Below, in pieces: positions 33,691 to 43,109 of a stretch of 64,000 bases of DNA (within the stretch, counting starts at the first letter, position 1; the number at the start of each line of letters is the position of its first letter). The DNA is taken from contig CM060732.1 of the NCBI GenBank assembly GCA_030704615.1, positions 16,122,001 to 16,186,000 of the forward strand, read 5' to 3'. Below the pieces are notes generated by a model. The model was not told the DNA's origin. It did no database searches and worked only from the letters and a program-made list of their open reading frames with translations. The stretch is from Takakia lepidozioides (taxonomy: Eukaryota; Streptophyta; Takakiopsida; Takakiales; Takakiaceae). The translations under genes were made by a program, and so were the position numbers.

Positions 33691-34374
33691 GGAAAAATAA
33701 ATAAATAAATAAAAATAAAAAATGATCTGTGGTCTGTGGTTTTCATAGTGACTAGTGGTGCAGCCCTCCTTGTTCATACATCCTCCCCGACTACGCTGAG
33801 GCCATTGCTCGTCAGCAGTGTCTCATGCTGTCTCCCCCAACTGCCTATTGGTCTGCTTGGAAGTCGAACAGGCACGTCGGAGCAAGGGTTTTGGTGGATG
33901 ATAGTCCAAGTTTCGGGGGATAACAGTAGTTCCGCCAGTGCAGACAATACATCCGCATGTGACTGAAATGCAAACTTTATAATGTTGTTGCCATTGGACA
34001 CATACTTCTTGGTTTATCAAAATTCAAATATCGGTTCTCTTGTTTTTCCGCTTCTTAAATATGAAAACAGCAGCAGGTTCAATCTGGGGTTTGCATTTTT
34101 TGATTGGGGCGAATGTCTCACATTTTCCATTATCATTCATCCGCAAGATTTCATGCATATTCATCCATATTCTGAGCGTGTCATCCACATTGATTCTCCT
34201 TCATCCTCATTAATTTATCCACAACCATTCTTCTATATTCGGTCTCAAACACAATCATTCAGCAACATTCATTCGAACCCTTTGTTCTGCACTTCTTCTC
34301 ATCGCCCAAATATGGTTCCCTATGTGCCGAATGTTCAAGTCCGCGGCTATAGGGCCCCTTCACGCTGTTCTGTC
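33691..34374. other. No recognised gene
   Basis: Short ORFs only. TTCAT/CATTC-rich sequence lies at 34130-34290. Confidence 0.35.
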
Positions 34375-34456
34375 CGCGGTTATAGGTCCGTGCCTATGAG
34401 AATGATGTGGCGTGAACTGCGCTGGCGAGAACCAACGTGGCGGGAACTGCTGAGTG

Positions 34457-34502
34457 GCGTGAGCCTGGCTGCGCTCACACGCTCATGCGGCCAGGCTCAC
34501 GC
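34457..34502. repeat. Right hairpin flanking element 2
   Basis: GCGTGAGCCTGGC (34457-34469) and GCCAGGCTCACGC (34490-34502) form a perfect 13-bp stem with a 20-base loop. The stem is almost the same as that of the hairpin at 28422-28472, so the two probably mark the ends of one insertion. Confidence 0.8.
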
Positions 34503-34509
34503 GGAGGTT

Positions 34510-34735
34510 TTCCCCGTTTGCAGTGCGTCTGGCAGCCCTGGAAAAGGGCAAAGAAATCCCTGGTGACATCATCAAATCTGCAATCGTACCAGATGTCATC
34601 CTGAACATTGCTCTGGTGGCCATGTATGCTAAATGTGGGAGCATTGAGGATGCCAAGGGAGTGTTCAACACTATGGTTGAACGAGAGGTGGTGTCGTGGA
34701 ATGCGATGCTTGCAGGGTGTGCGAGATTTACTATT
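34510..34735 (+). pseudogene. PPR protein fragment
   Basis: PLS-type repeats: SGSPGKGQ in one frame, then LAALEKGKEIPGDIIKSAIV, VPDVILNIALVAMYAKCGS and AKGVFNTMVEREVVSWNAML. The fragment begins directly beside the right hairpin of element 2. It is cut off after one and a half motifs by GCTCATG-type repeats. Confidence 0.7.
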
Positions 34736-34985
34736 TCATGAGCAGAAACCATGAGCCATGAGCCGCATGAGCCGCATGAGCGGTGAGCTGAAGTCTAAGA
34801 CACGCGGATTTCATGAGCGGACTCCTCCAAATTTGGAAATGCGGCAGATTAAACAAGTATTAAAATAATATTTTTTATTTGACCTTGCCGTTTTTGGAAG
34901 TTCCACATCCTGTAATGCGGCAAAGATATGTCGTCAATAACAAATCCGCTCATGGTTTTTTAGATCCGCTCATGGAAATGAGTGA
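34733..34985. repeat. GCTCATG-type repeat cluster
   Basis: Several CATGAGCC/GCATGAGCGG units (34735-34790) and further CCGCTCATGG units (34945-34975) resemble the arms of the 18275-19981 foldback element, including ACTATTTCATGAGCAG. The cluster may be the left end of element 3. Confidence 0.6.
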
Positions 34986-35198
34986 CCGTGCAACGAGAAA
35001 TCCAGTATACCACGGCAAAAGGACGTCATATACTGGCATGTATAGAGTATTTCGCGGTTTTACATGCCTTAACATTGGAATGAAGGTGACCCTTTTGCCG
35101 CGATTGAACCAATAGAGTCTGCACCAATAGAATCTGCAGTACTTCACAATTCTGTCATCTTCGGGTATTCGGCGGGAAAGGTTTGGGACTCAACTGGG

Positions 35199-35309
35199 AA
35201 ATGCGGTGCCGCATTAGGGTTCGCACGTGCGAAATGACTGGGCGGTTTGGTGTTGGCGAAGGCCGCATCTACCAATACCTACGACGTTACTTGGAAATGC
35301 GGCGCCGCA
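35199..35309. repeat. Element 3 palindromes downstream of the transposase gene
   Basis: AATGCGGTGCCGCATT lies at about 35200-35215 and TGCGGCGCCGCA at 35298-35309, both preceded by GGAA as in array 3. A separate perfect palindrome TTCGCACGTGCGAA lies at 35220-35233. Array 3-type palindromes on both sides of the interrupted transposase gene support treating 35199-49924 as one element. Confidence 0.75.
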
Positions 35310-35535
35310 AAGTTTGGGAGAGCAGAAAAACAGGTTCCCTCCAACACACAAAAATACATGCACGTGGAAACACAAGTGAATGACATAGTATTATCTTAGT
35401 TCGAGCAAAACAAGTTACTGTAGGCAAGACATAAGTCGGACCTTTCTGTGGCCAAAGTCAAAGTTACTTGCAGCAGTACAGTTCTACTATCCGAAAAGGA
35501 TGGGCGTACCATTGTGTTGGGACCGCAAGCCAAGC

Positions 35536-36100
35536 TCACTGGTCCCCTGGATCCATATTCAGAAGAGTGTGCACCTCTTGGGGGCTCAACCCTGGTGCAT
35601 GTATGAAGTGATGAGTTGTGGAATTACACCGGAGTCTCTTTAGGTACACGTAGTACAGATGCTTGCAAGGGCAGTATGATGCCCCCTTGTTCGCCATGAT
35701 CTGGAAGTCGGTGCAATTGCAGGTGGGTAATTCTGAAATGGTGATGGTGTACACCTCATTGCGAACAGTTGAGCCTGCCGTGGCCCATCTGATACACACG
35801 CCCGAAGCCTGGTGGGGGCACTTCTGTCGAGCTCTGGATTGTACAGTTCATCCGAAGTGCATTCCCCATCTTTGTCTCGTTCACTTTTGAGGGAGGTCGC
35901 CGCCTCTTCGGTTTCCCCCAACGGTGTGTAGAATGCTTAGAGCTGTCACGTCCCATTGTTCTTGCTCTCACAGGGGTCGGTGGTGGAGGCTGTGGAAGCG
36001 GAAATGGTTGTCTGGGGACGTCAGTGTGCTGCACCATCCAAAATCCTGCAGCAGTAAGGGCGTCGGCCTTGTCGTGCGCATACATATCGCTACACAACTA
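35536..36100 (-). pseudogene. Element 3 transposase, C-terminal part with SWIM finger
   Basis: This is the 3' end of the transposase gene that begins at 45536. It reads from AHDKADALTAAGFWMVQ through a Pro/Arg-rich linker (PLPQPPPPTPVRART, GKPKRRRPPSK) to PPPGFGRVYQMG. A frame change follows, then a SWIM zinc finger: PTCNCTDFQIMANKG and ASYCPCKHLYYVYLKRL, with the C-x-C...C-x-H ligands, ending at TGA near 35536. SWIM fingers are usual in MULE-type transposases. The join to the upstream part across gypsy B keeps the reading frame, as described under findings. Confidence 0.6.
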
Positions 36101-36155
36101 CATCGCTGTCCAAACCACACCACACATATATGCACAATAAAGTAGTCTGCCACAA
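36071..36155 (-). repeat. Isolated first 85 bp of the gypsy B LTR
   Basis: This 85-bp stretch is identical, as far as I can see, to 36513-36597, the first 85 bases of the adjacent LTR on the minus strand. It abuts the LTR end with one extra T. On its other side it joins transposase coding sequence. Confidence 0.8.
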
Positions 36156-36597
36156 TGATAAACAAGCTAAAAAGGACACACACTCCCAAACAAGAAATAT
36201 AAAATCCATCGCTATCACTCATTGAAACAGAAGTCGAGCCAGGGGCACCCCAAGCTATGGGGACTCCACCCCACAACAACCTGTATCCCTACATAAGCAC
36301 ACTCAAACCTAAACACATGCAGGAGCTCGATCGCGCAGACTCAACTCGAGAGAGATGAGCCGCGCGACTGCCGCTCTCGTGAAGATAAGACGGACCAGGT
36401 GTCAAACTAAACTTGACACCTGATTTAACACTTGACCTAAATCCAAGTGTTAAATACAATAACTAGTTTTATTCTAGCTGTTTTCACACTGTGCTTATTT
36501 AACTTGATAGCTGTCGTGCGCATACATATCGCTACACAACTACATCGCTGTCCAAACCACACCACACATATATGCACAATAAAGTAGTCTGCCACAA
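36156..36597 (-). repeat. Complete LTR of gypsy B
   Basis: On the minus strand it begins TGTGGCAG (36596) directly after a purine tract and ends TTTATCA (36156), giving TG...CA ends and a length of about 441 bp. The right-hand 354 bp is repeated at 42754-43109. The interior contains two imperfect hairpins around GTGTCAA/TTGACAC and AACACTTG/CAAGTGTT. Confidence 0.7.
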
Positions 36598-36612
36598 TCG
36601 CCCCCCTAGCTG
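36598..36612 (-). other. Polypurine tract of gypsy B
   Basis: AGGGGGGCGAT on the minus strand lies immediately before the LTR start TTGTGGCAG, where second-strand priming is expected in an LTR retrotransposon. The stop of the polyprotein lies about 250 bp upstream. Confidence 0.5.
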
Positions 36613-36856
36613 GTGGATAGGTCCCTCTACCTCCAGATAGCTACAAGATGTAATAGTCACAGCCGTACTAAGTCCTCTATCACTGTCCCTATTGTACTCA
36701 AACTCTATAGACCAAGGGGCCGGGTTCAAGAGTAGCCCCATCGTTAGTCGCCGTCTTGCAATCTGTGAACTTGAGCCAGGATCTCGTGTGTTCAAGGTCT
36801 CCTAGTAGCTGGGCCTTGCGTTGCTTGTTAGCCTTCCATGGTTGTATCCACTCCCA

Positions 36857-38122
36857 CTATCCAATGCAATGTGGACATAACCAATCCCCATCTGGAACCA
36901 TCTCAAGAGGTGGAGTCAAGCATCCCATATGCCAACCTCTAGAGCATCGATCGCACACCAGCATGGTGGCTGCCCCTTTAGCAGACCCACACAACATGCA
37001 CCTCAAACCTGCAGATACCACTGCCAGGTTTGGGTCAATCCTGCCATCGACATTCGGAAGGTGACATGGCGCACAATTACGCACATGGTCCTTCCAAGTT
37101 ATGCCATCCCGACCCTCCAAGACCAAGACGCCTGAGGGCAAGACCTCTCGAACCCTCAAAATAACACGTCCTGCAGTCACATCCAGGGTCGTAGGAGCAG
37201 TCTGCTGCAGATAGACATAGTCACCAGGGTTGAATCTCCGAACCCCAGGACGATAGCCCCCACCACGTATGGTAGCATACCTCAACGTATCACGGTGTTG
37301 TGCAATGGCAAGGTTCTCGAAAGCCATGGGCATGACTCTCTTGAACAACTCTGCACGCTGCTCACATGCACGTGCCCACACGTCCGGATCGTCAAGGTTA
37401 AGAACTGTAGTAGCTTCTCTGCGAATGGATGTAGGCAAATCCGGCTCTTGGCCAAAGAGAAGAAAGTATGGTGAGAAGGAGGCAAGTGATGCTTGCTTGC
37501 TGAACCTGTAGCCCATGGCTAACCAGGGTAACTGAAGGTCCCAATCTCCTAGGTGTCCCTTCTGCAAGCCATACTTGCGCAAACCCCTCTTTACTGTCTG
37601 AACAACTCTCTCTGCCAAGCCATCGGCCTCAGGATGATCCCGAGAAGTGGTGCGGTGGTCTATCAAGGCCTTATCACACAAAGCCTGAAACTCCCCCAAG
37701 AACTCTCTCCCTTGGTCCGTGAGTACCTCAGCTGGAGCACCAAATCGGCTAAGCACACAATCCAGGAATGCATACGCAGCTCCCTCACTAGCCTTATCAG
37801 GCAATGGAACCAATTCAATCCACTTGGAGAAGTGCTCCACCATCACCAACACGTACTTGTTGTGGCGCATGGTCAGTGGCAACGGCCCTGCGAAGTCAAG
37901 ACTCCACTCGTAGCCCAATCCCATGATCGGAAGAGGGTGCAATTGTGGAGTAGGGGCGTTGAATGAAGCACGCACCCTGTCACACACCATGCACCTAGCC
38001 ACAAATTGTTGCACCTCTGTGTGCATACCACGCCACCAATACTGCCCCTGCAGTAGACTATGAGTGCGTCGCACCCCAAAATGCCCCAACTCCTCATGGG
38101 CATGCCGCACTAACCGTGCCCG
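36857..38122 (-). pseudogene. Gypsy B integrase with C-terminal PHD finger
   Basis: This frame continues the polyprotein after a TAG at about 38123. It opens with the integrase zinc-binding region (H-x3-H in HEELGHFGVRRTH, then CMVC), followed by the catalytic core: SLDFAGPLPL with the first Asp, VLTDQGREFLGEF with the second, and HPEADGLAERVVQTVKRGL with the Glu. An SH3-like segment (FNPGDYVYLQQTAP) follows. The protein ends in a complete C4HC3 PHD finger: CMLC-x11-CDRC-x4-H-x2-C-x14-CPHC (about 36865-37010). PHD fingers read histone H3 tails, so this could steer integration, in the position where chromoviruses carry a chromodomain. Only the upstream stop is visibly damaging. In gypsy C the equivalent codon is CAA (Gln). 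Confidence 0.85.
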
Positions 38123-39493
38123 CTATGTTGGGTGAGGCACAATCCTCACTCGACCATCCTCCCACACTCGGAGCAGGTGTGTCCCCTCCCACCTGAACCT
38201 CTTGGCTTGTTGTAGGATCTGATCCCTCTCCTTGGCAGTCACAGTGGCTGCCATGTCTCCAGTGCGGAGGTAATCCAACACAACTGAATCCTCATGTATA
38301 TCTTTGGCGCCACCTTGCTCATTGTTGGCCTCAGGGTCCTCAGACACTTGATCTACAGTCATCCCTGTTGCAGGTCCAACCTGGCCTTCCACTGCCAAGA
38401 TACACAGAAATGCAGATGCATGCCATCCGGGCACCATCTCCTCGTCCGTCTCACCATGCCACCGAGCTCCAGTGTCATCCTGTTGGCTCGTGCATGGATT
38501 GCGACTCAACCCATCTGCATTGCGATTGACCAAACCCGGTCGATGCACCACCTGAAAGTCATACTCTTGAAGGATGAGTGCCCACCGTGCAAGCTTCCCC
38601 GTAAGCTTATCTGACTCCATCAACCACTTGAGTGGTTGGTGATCCGTGACAAGGGTGAAGAGATTGCCGTATAGATAGCACCTGAAGTGTGCCACGGCCC
38701 ACACTGCAGCTAAGCATTCTCCCTCATATGAGCTATACTTAGACTCTGCAACATTGTTCGAGCGACTAGCATAAGCCACTACGAACTCGCTTCCCTCATC
38801 ATCCACCTGTGTGAGCACCGCTCCAAGCCTCAGCATGCTCCAATCTGTATGCAGCTGAAAAGGACGCCCCCTGATAGGTCGTCTCAAGATGGGCGCCGAG
38901 GTCAACCTCGCCTTGAGCTCTTGAAAAGCTTGTTCTTGCTCATCTTCCCACTGCCACTCCTGGTCCACCTTGGTCAGCTTGGTTAGAGCCTTTGCAATGG
39001 CACTAAATCCCTTAACAAACCGTCTATAATAGTTTGCTAACCCCATGAAAGCTTGAACTCGGCTCACATCCGTGGGGCGTGGAACCTGTGCAATGGACTC
39101 TACCTTAGTCTGCTGTACCCCCAATCCTCCAGGATATATCATGTGACCCAGATACTCAATCTGGTTGTGGAAAAACTTGCACTTTCCCGGATGTAACTTC
39201 AATCCGTGTGTCCTCAAGCGCTCAAATATCCCCTGAAGGTGTCTCTCATGCTCCTCCACCGTAGCACTAAAGATGATGATGTCATCTATGTAGCACCGAG
39301 CAAACTCCACCCCTGCTAGAATCCTGTCCATGACTCTTTGAAACTCAGCGGGAGCATTTTTAAGCCCAAATGGTAAGAACCGCCACTGGTATAGGCAATC
39401 CTTCCCGTGCTCATTGATCCCCCAGAATGCCACCTGTTGCAGTTTAAGGGTCATATCCCAATGGCTCAGGGCACCTGCACCTGCATCCACCAC
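38123..39493 (-). pseudogene. Gypsy B reverse transcriptase and RNase H
   Basis: The frame encodes the palm and thumb of a Ty3/gypsy reverse transcriptase (FLPFGLKNAPAEFQRVMD, catalytic CYIDDIIIFS, FMGLANYYRRFVKGFS). RNase H follows (FQLHTDWSMLRLGAVLTQVD, SSYEGECLAAVWAVAHFRCY, LVTDHQPLKWLM), then the linker to integrase. The N-terminal RT fingers and the protease are absent, because upstream sequence (39494 onward) is unrelated or too decayed. The frame ends at a TAG that interrupts HPT and RARLVRH. Confidence 0.85.
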
Positions 39494-40023
39494 AAGAACT
39501 CCTATGGTTGGCTGGTCATCAACCCAACCTCACCATAGAAGAAACACTGGTGGTCTTGCTGGTCATCACTCCAGCCTCACCACCGACAGCATACTCTAGG
39601 ATTGACCGGTGATCAAATTCGGCCTAATCCCTATGAAAACAAGCGCCCACACAAAACCAACATGGCGCACAGTCAAGCATGCAGGTGTTGGGGGGGATCC
39701 AAACACAAGAAATCAAAACATCAACACCCCCACACCAAAATCCAGCTGCAATGCTGATCCTGCAGAATATCCCAGCCCAAAACCCCGGACTGACTGGCCT
39801 CCACCAAGAGAGGCTTTGGCAACTACGAGTACAAGGTAATGAAAATAGTACAGAGATGGAGGGGAAGAATAGAAGCCCGCCCAAGCAAGATCTAATCCTG
39901 ATCTATGCTATCAACTGCCAGACTTCTCTCAAAGTGCCTCACTCTACATGATGGTAAGGTGTAGGAGGTATATCTATGTCCAGAAACCTGCCACTAACCT
40001 TGTCCAAGCTACAGTAGCTCGCT
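39494..40023. other. Decayed gypsy B interior
   Basis: Between the RT fragment and the ORF at 40024-40650 I see only stops on the minus strand. The expected protease and RT fingers are not recognisable. Confidence 0.35.
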
Positions 40024-40650
40024 CTAACCAACCCTCCTCCTCTTTCTGCCAGGTAGAGACAAGCAATACTCCCCTATCTCCCGCTCACTGAATACTAAAG
40101 AAAACAAAGGTAGGGTCTGATAGTCTCTCAACTCGAAAGCTTTGAGACGGTTGCGGGTGTCCTCATTACGAATGACTGCATCTCCTTCACGCACAACAAA
40201 CATGTCATTGCTGATGAACCCCCGCTCGTGGTTGCCCTGTGCAGAGCGTATCCGGCTGCAACCATGTCTGATTGCACAAACTTGTGTAGCTCCTGCTCCT
40301 CTGCTCCAGTACACCACGGCCTTGTGGCTGAACACCTTGGTCCCCGGGGCTGTCTTTGGCTGTGTTCCAAGCCTAGCTTTCACCCACTTTGGTATTTCAC
40401 CTACAGCTGCAGAACTGCTGGCTCCAACAGAGTTCTGACTGTCCAAGGCGATATTGAGGCCCTCAATGCCAACTACAGCAGTCTGTTGTCTACTGCTAAT
40501 GCCTGACTCCCAGTATGCAATCAACTCGTCCAACTGTTCTCCACTCAAATCAGTCTGAGTTCCTTGGGAAACATAAATCCTGTCCCCTTGTGTGCACAGG
40601 CTAAGAGAAGAGACCTGCCCTTCAATTACGTCCTCATTTCCCCCAGCCAT
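40024..40650 (-). CDS. Unrecognised ORF of gypsy B
   Basis: A 208-codon intact frame starting MAGGNEDVIEGQVSSLSLC and ending with a basic KRRRVG. Segments such as PKWVKARLGTQPKTAPGTKV are hydrophilic. It lies upstream of RT on the same strand, where gag would be expected, but lacks a zinc knuckle or major homology region that I can recognise. It may be a diverged gag or an unrelated ORF. Confidence 0.4.
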   Translation of the reverse strand: MAGGNEDVIEGQVSSLSLCTQGDRIYVSQGTQTDLSGEQLDELIAYWESGISSRQQTAVVGIEGLNIALDSQNSVGASSSAAVGEIPKWVKARLGTQPKTAPGTKVFSHKAVVYWSRGAGATQVCAIRHGCSRIRSAQGNHERGFISNDMFVVREGDAVIRNEDTRNRLKAFELRDYQTLPLFSLVFSEREIGEYCLSLPGRKRRRVG

Positions 40651-42753
40651 GCAAGGAGTACATCCACAGATTTATGTCTCATGTAGACCACAACAATTCT
40701 GGACACAGAATTGTGGATCTTTCATAGCACACTCACACTCTAAAAATTCCATAGATTTTTAGCAGAGTCCCCAAAACAAAAACCAGGTGTAGATATGTAG
40801 ATTTCCCCTTTCTGCAGCTCTCCACCCAAAAACTGAGTCAAACGGAGTCCATTTGACAAAGTTATGACCAACCAGGCTCTAAATCATTTAAATTATATCA
40901 AAGTTTTTTTTTTTTTTTTTGTAACACCAAAACGTTCCTGCCATTAAGAACCGTTCCCAGGTTTCATTTGTGGTTACAGGTGCACCACAGACTTGCTCGC
41001 TTAGTGAGCTGCTTTGCTCCAGTGACGACTCTCGAGCTCGGGTGTATGGCTATGGCGATGGTGATGGCCTGTGCAGCGTCAGGCATCTGTTTCCCGTGAT
41101 GCAAGCACTCGAGCCATCCCTAATGCAGGGACAAGCCCTGATGATACTCTGTCAGAATTTGGTGGGCAGCTGCCATCTGCACTTGCTCTCTCTTCAGACA
41201 ATCTTCGGACCTAGTGTCAAATGTGGAAGTGGTGAAGGAGCTTATTGACAAAGACAACTGTGTTGGACTATCCACAGAGTAGAGAGTAACCAGATCAGCT
41301 TCGTCATTTAGTTGAAGCTTGGAGCATAGGTCTGCATACTCCGATAGGGCAAGGCACTATCTCAATTCAGGTAGCGATCATGTTCAATGTAGAAACATAC
41401 CCGCTAGCGGTATACTGATCCACCGCAACATCCCCGTTGGACTTGTCTGCAATGTTCCCTGCAGCTTTGCAAGCTCGTGTACCGAGTGTCTGGCCAAGTT
41501 GGGCAGCAACAGCATTCAGACTGGCCACAAACTTCAAGGTTGGATAACCACTCACTCCATGTCTCGGTCACAGGTCTCCTCTGTCTTTGAGCTATGTTGG
41601 GTCGACTTGCTGGAGGGAAAGGTTGCTGGTCATTCCAACTGACACCAAGCATTTCAGTTCAGCCTTCTACCCGGCCGGCGCTACCACTGCCGTTGCTGTC
41701 CTACCAGCCAATGTCCCCGACCCCGTGCTTGCGACCCTACGCCACTACGCTACCTCCCTGCAGCTCCAACACATGATTAGAATCCCAGTTCTTCACATAC
41801 ACCGCCATCCTCCGAATTCAGATGAATACCAGCATACTGGCTCGCCCATTGCACATATTGCGTCTTCCACCGAAGATAGAATAATTATTGGTGAAGGTGA
41901 GTATCAATCGTTTTCCCTGTCTCTTGGCTTCAGCTACCACAAAGCCGAGTGCATCCCTTCCATTTCACCATGTCTGCTATAGCGTGGAGCGAGAGCTTGA
42001 GCGTGGAGCTTGTAGAGCGGGAAAGCTTGAGCTGAGCAGATGAGGCATTTCCTCACTTCCTTGGTCATAACTGTCATATAATGAACACTCCATTGGCTGT
42101 GTTGAAGAAGCTTAATCCATGCAGCTTCAGAAGCACTCAGGTAGATAATCCGCATGTTGTGTTGAATATTTTCAACACTGTAAGCGGGTTTTTTGCATCG
42201 TTACTCTTCATCGATTCTTTCGAGATAACCCGTGGTGCGTAGCACGATGTTATGCCATGGCTGCCAGGGCTCCCTTTCCCGTACACTCTTCACTGCTCCT
42301 CACCTTCTTTCTATAAATCGCTTCTCTGTCTATGTTGCTTTAACAAGGTCTGGATTTGTCACCATTGGACTGACCAAGTACAGCAAAGGCTGTAGAGCTG
42401 CCTCTCGCGGTGCTCCTGTACAGTTGCAGTTATAGCGACGCACCGAGTGCCCAACTTGCAACAACTATTCAACCGCAAGCGTTTGTTCCCTTGTCACAAC
42501 CACACTCTTGCATGCATGCTGCATACAGTCTTCCACCTTCGGAGAAGAAGTCCAGGGACAGAGTTACGGTTGTCAGCAGCTACCAACAAACATAGTCTTC
42601 CTTACATTTGCGCATCATCCTGTTGCTCCACCAGCCTTGTCACAAACATAATCTACCATAATTTTCTTCTCTCACTTCTAAAACAAAAACCACAAGTGCT
42701 TAAAACTAAACTCACCTCTGGCACTCACAGATGCAAGCCTCATCTCTCTCGAG
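40651..42753. other. No recognised gene
   Basis: Open frames on both strands (for example 41587-41982 plus and 41367-41555 minus) have no recognisable motif. A run of about 18 T lies at 40903-40920. This should be the 5' interior of gypsy B, but no primer-binding site is visible next to the LTR at 42754. Instead, 17 bases (42737-42753) are a near-exact inverted copy of LTR bases 42945-42961. Confidence 0.35.
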
Positions 42754-43109
42754 TGATAAACAAGCTAAAAAGGACACACACTCCCAACACAAGAAATATA
42801 AAATCCATCGCTATCACTCATTGAAACAGAAGTCGAGCCAGGGGCACCCCAAGCTATGGGGACTCCACCCCACAACAACCTGTATCCCTACATAAGCACA
42901 CTCAAACCTAAACACATGCAGGAGCTCGGTCGCGCAGGCTCAACTCGAGAGAGATGAGCCGCGCGACTGCCGCTCTCGTGAAGATAAGACGGACCAGGTG
43001 TCAAACTAAACTTGACACCTGATTTAACACTTGACCTAAATCCAAGTGTTAAATACAAATAACTAGTTTTATTCTAGCTGTTTTCACACTGTGCTTATTT
43101 AACTTGACA
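42754..43109 (-). repeat. Partial LTR of gypsy B (lacks first 85 bp)
   Basis: This 356-bp copy matches 36156-36509 and ends TTTATCA on the minus strand. It starts at TGTCAAGTTAAATAAGC and lacks the first 85 bases of the complete LTR. Its outer edge joins transposase coding sequence (CDLSQVEA). Those missing bases are found beyond the other LTR at 36071-36155. Confidence 0.8.

Noticed and set aside
33267-33708. Three overlapping plus-strand ORFs
   Set aside because: All run through palindrome array 2 and repeat the same short peptide. They are artefacts of the tandem repeat.
28560-34735. One PPR gene simply split by insertion of element 2
   Set aside because: The two PPR fragments overlap by several tens of bases when aligned to the 54751-56870 relics, so they cannot be the two halves of one uninterrupted gene without further duplication.
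36857-37020. Chromodomain at the gypsy B integrase C-terminus
   Set aside because: The terminal domain has eight ordered zinc ligands in C4HC3 spacing, which is a PHD finger and not a chromodomain.
36156-43109. Ordinary LTR retrotransposon with two full LTRs and target-site duplication
   Set aside because: The right LTR lacks its first 85 bases, those bases lie beyond the left LTR, and the flanks CACAA and GCCTC do not match. A permuted structure explains the data better.
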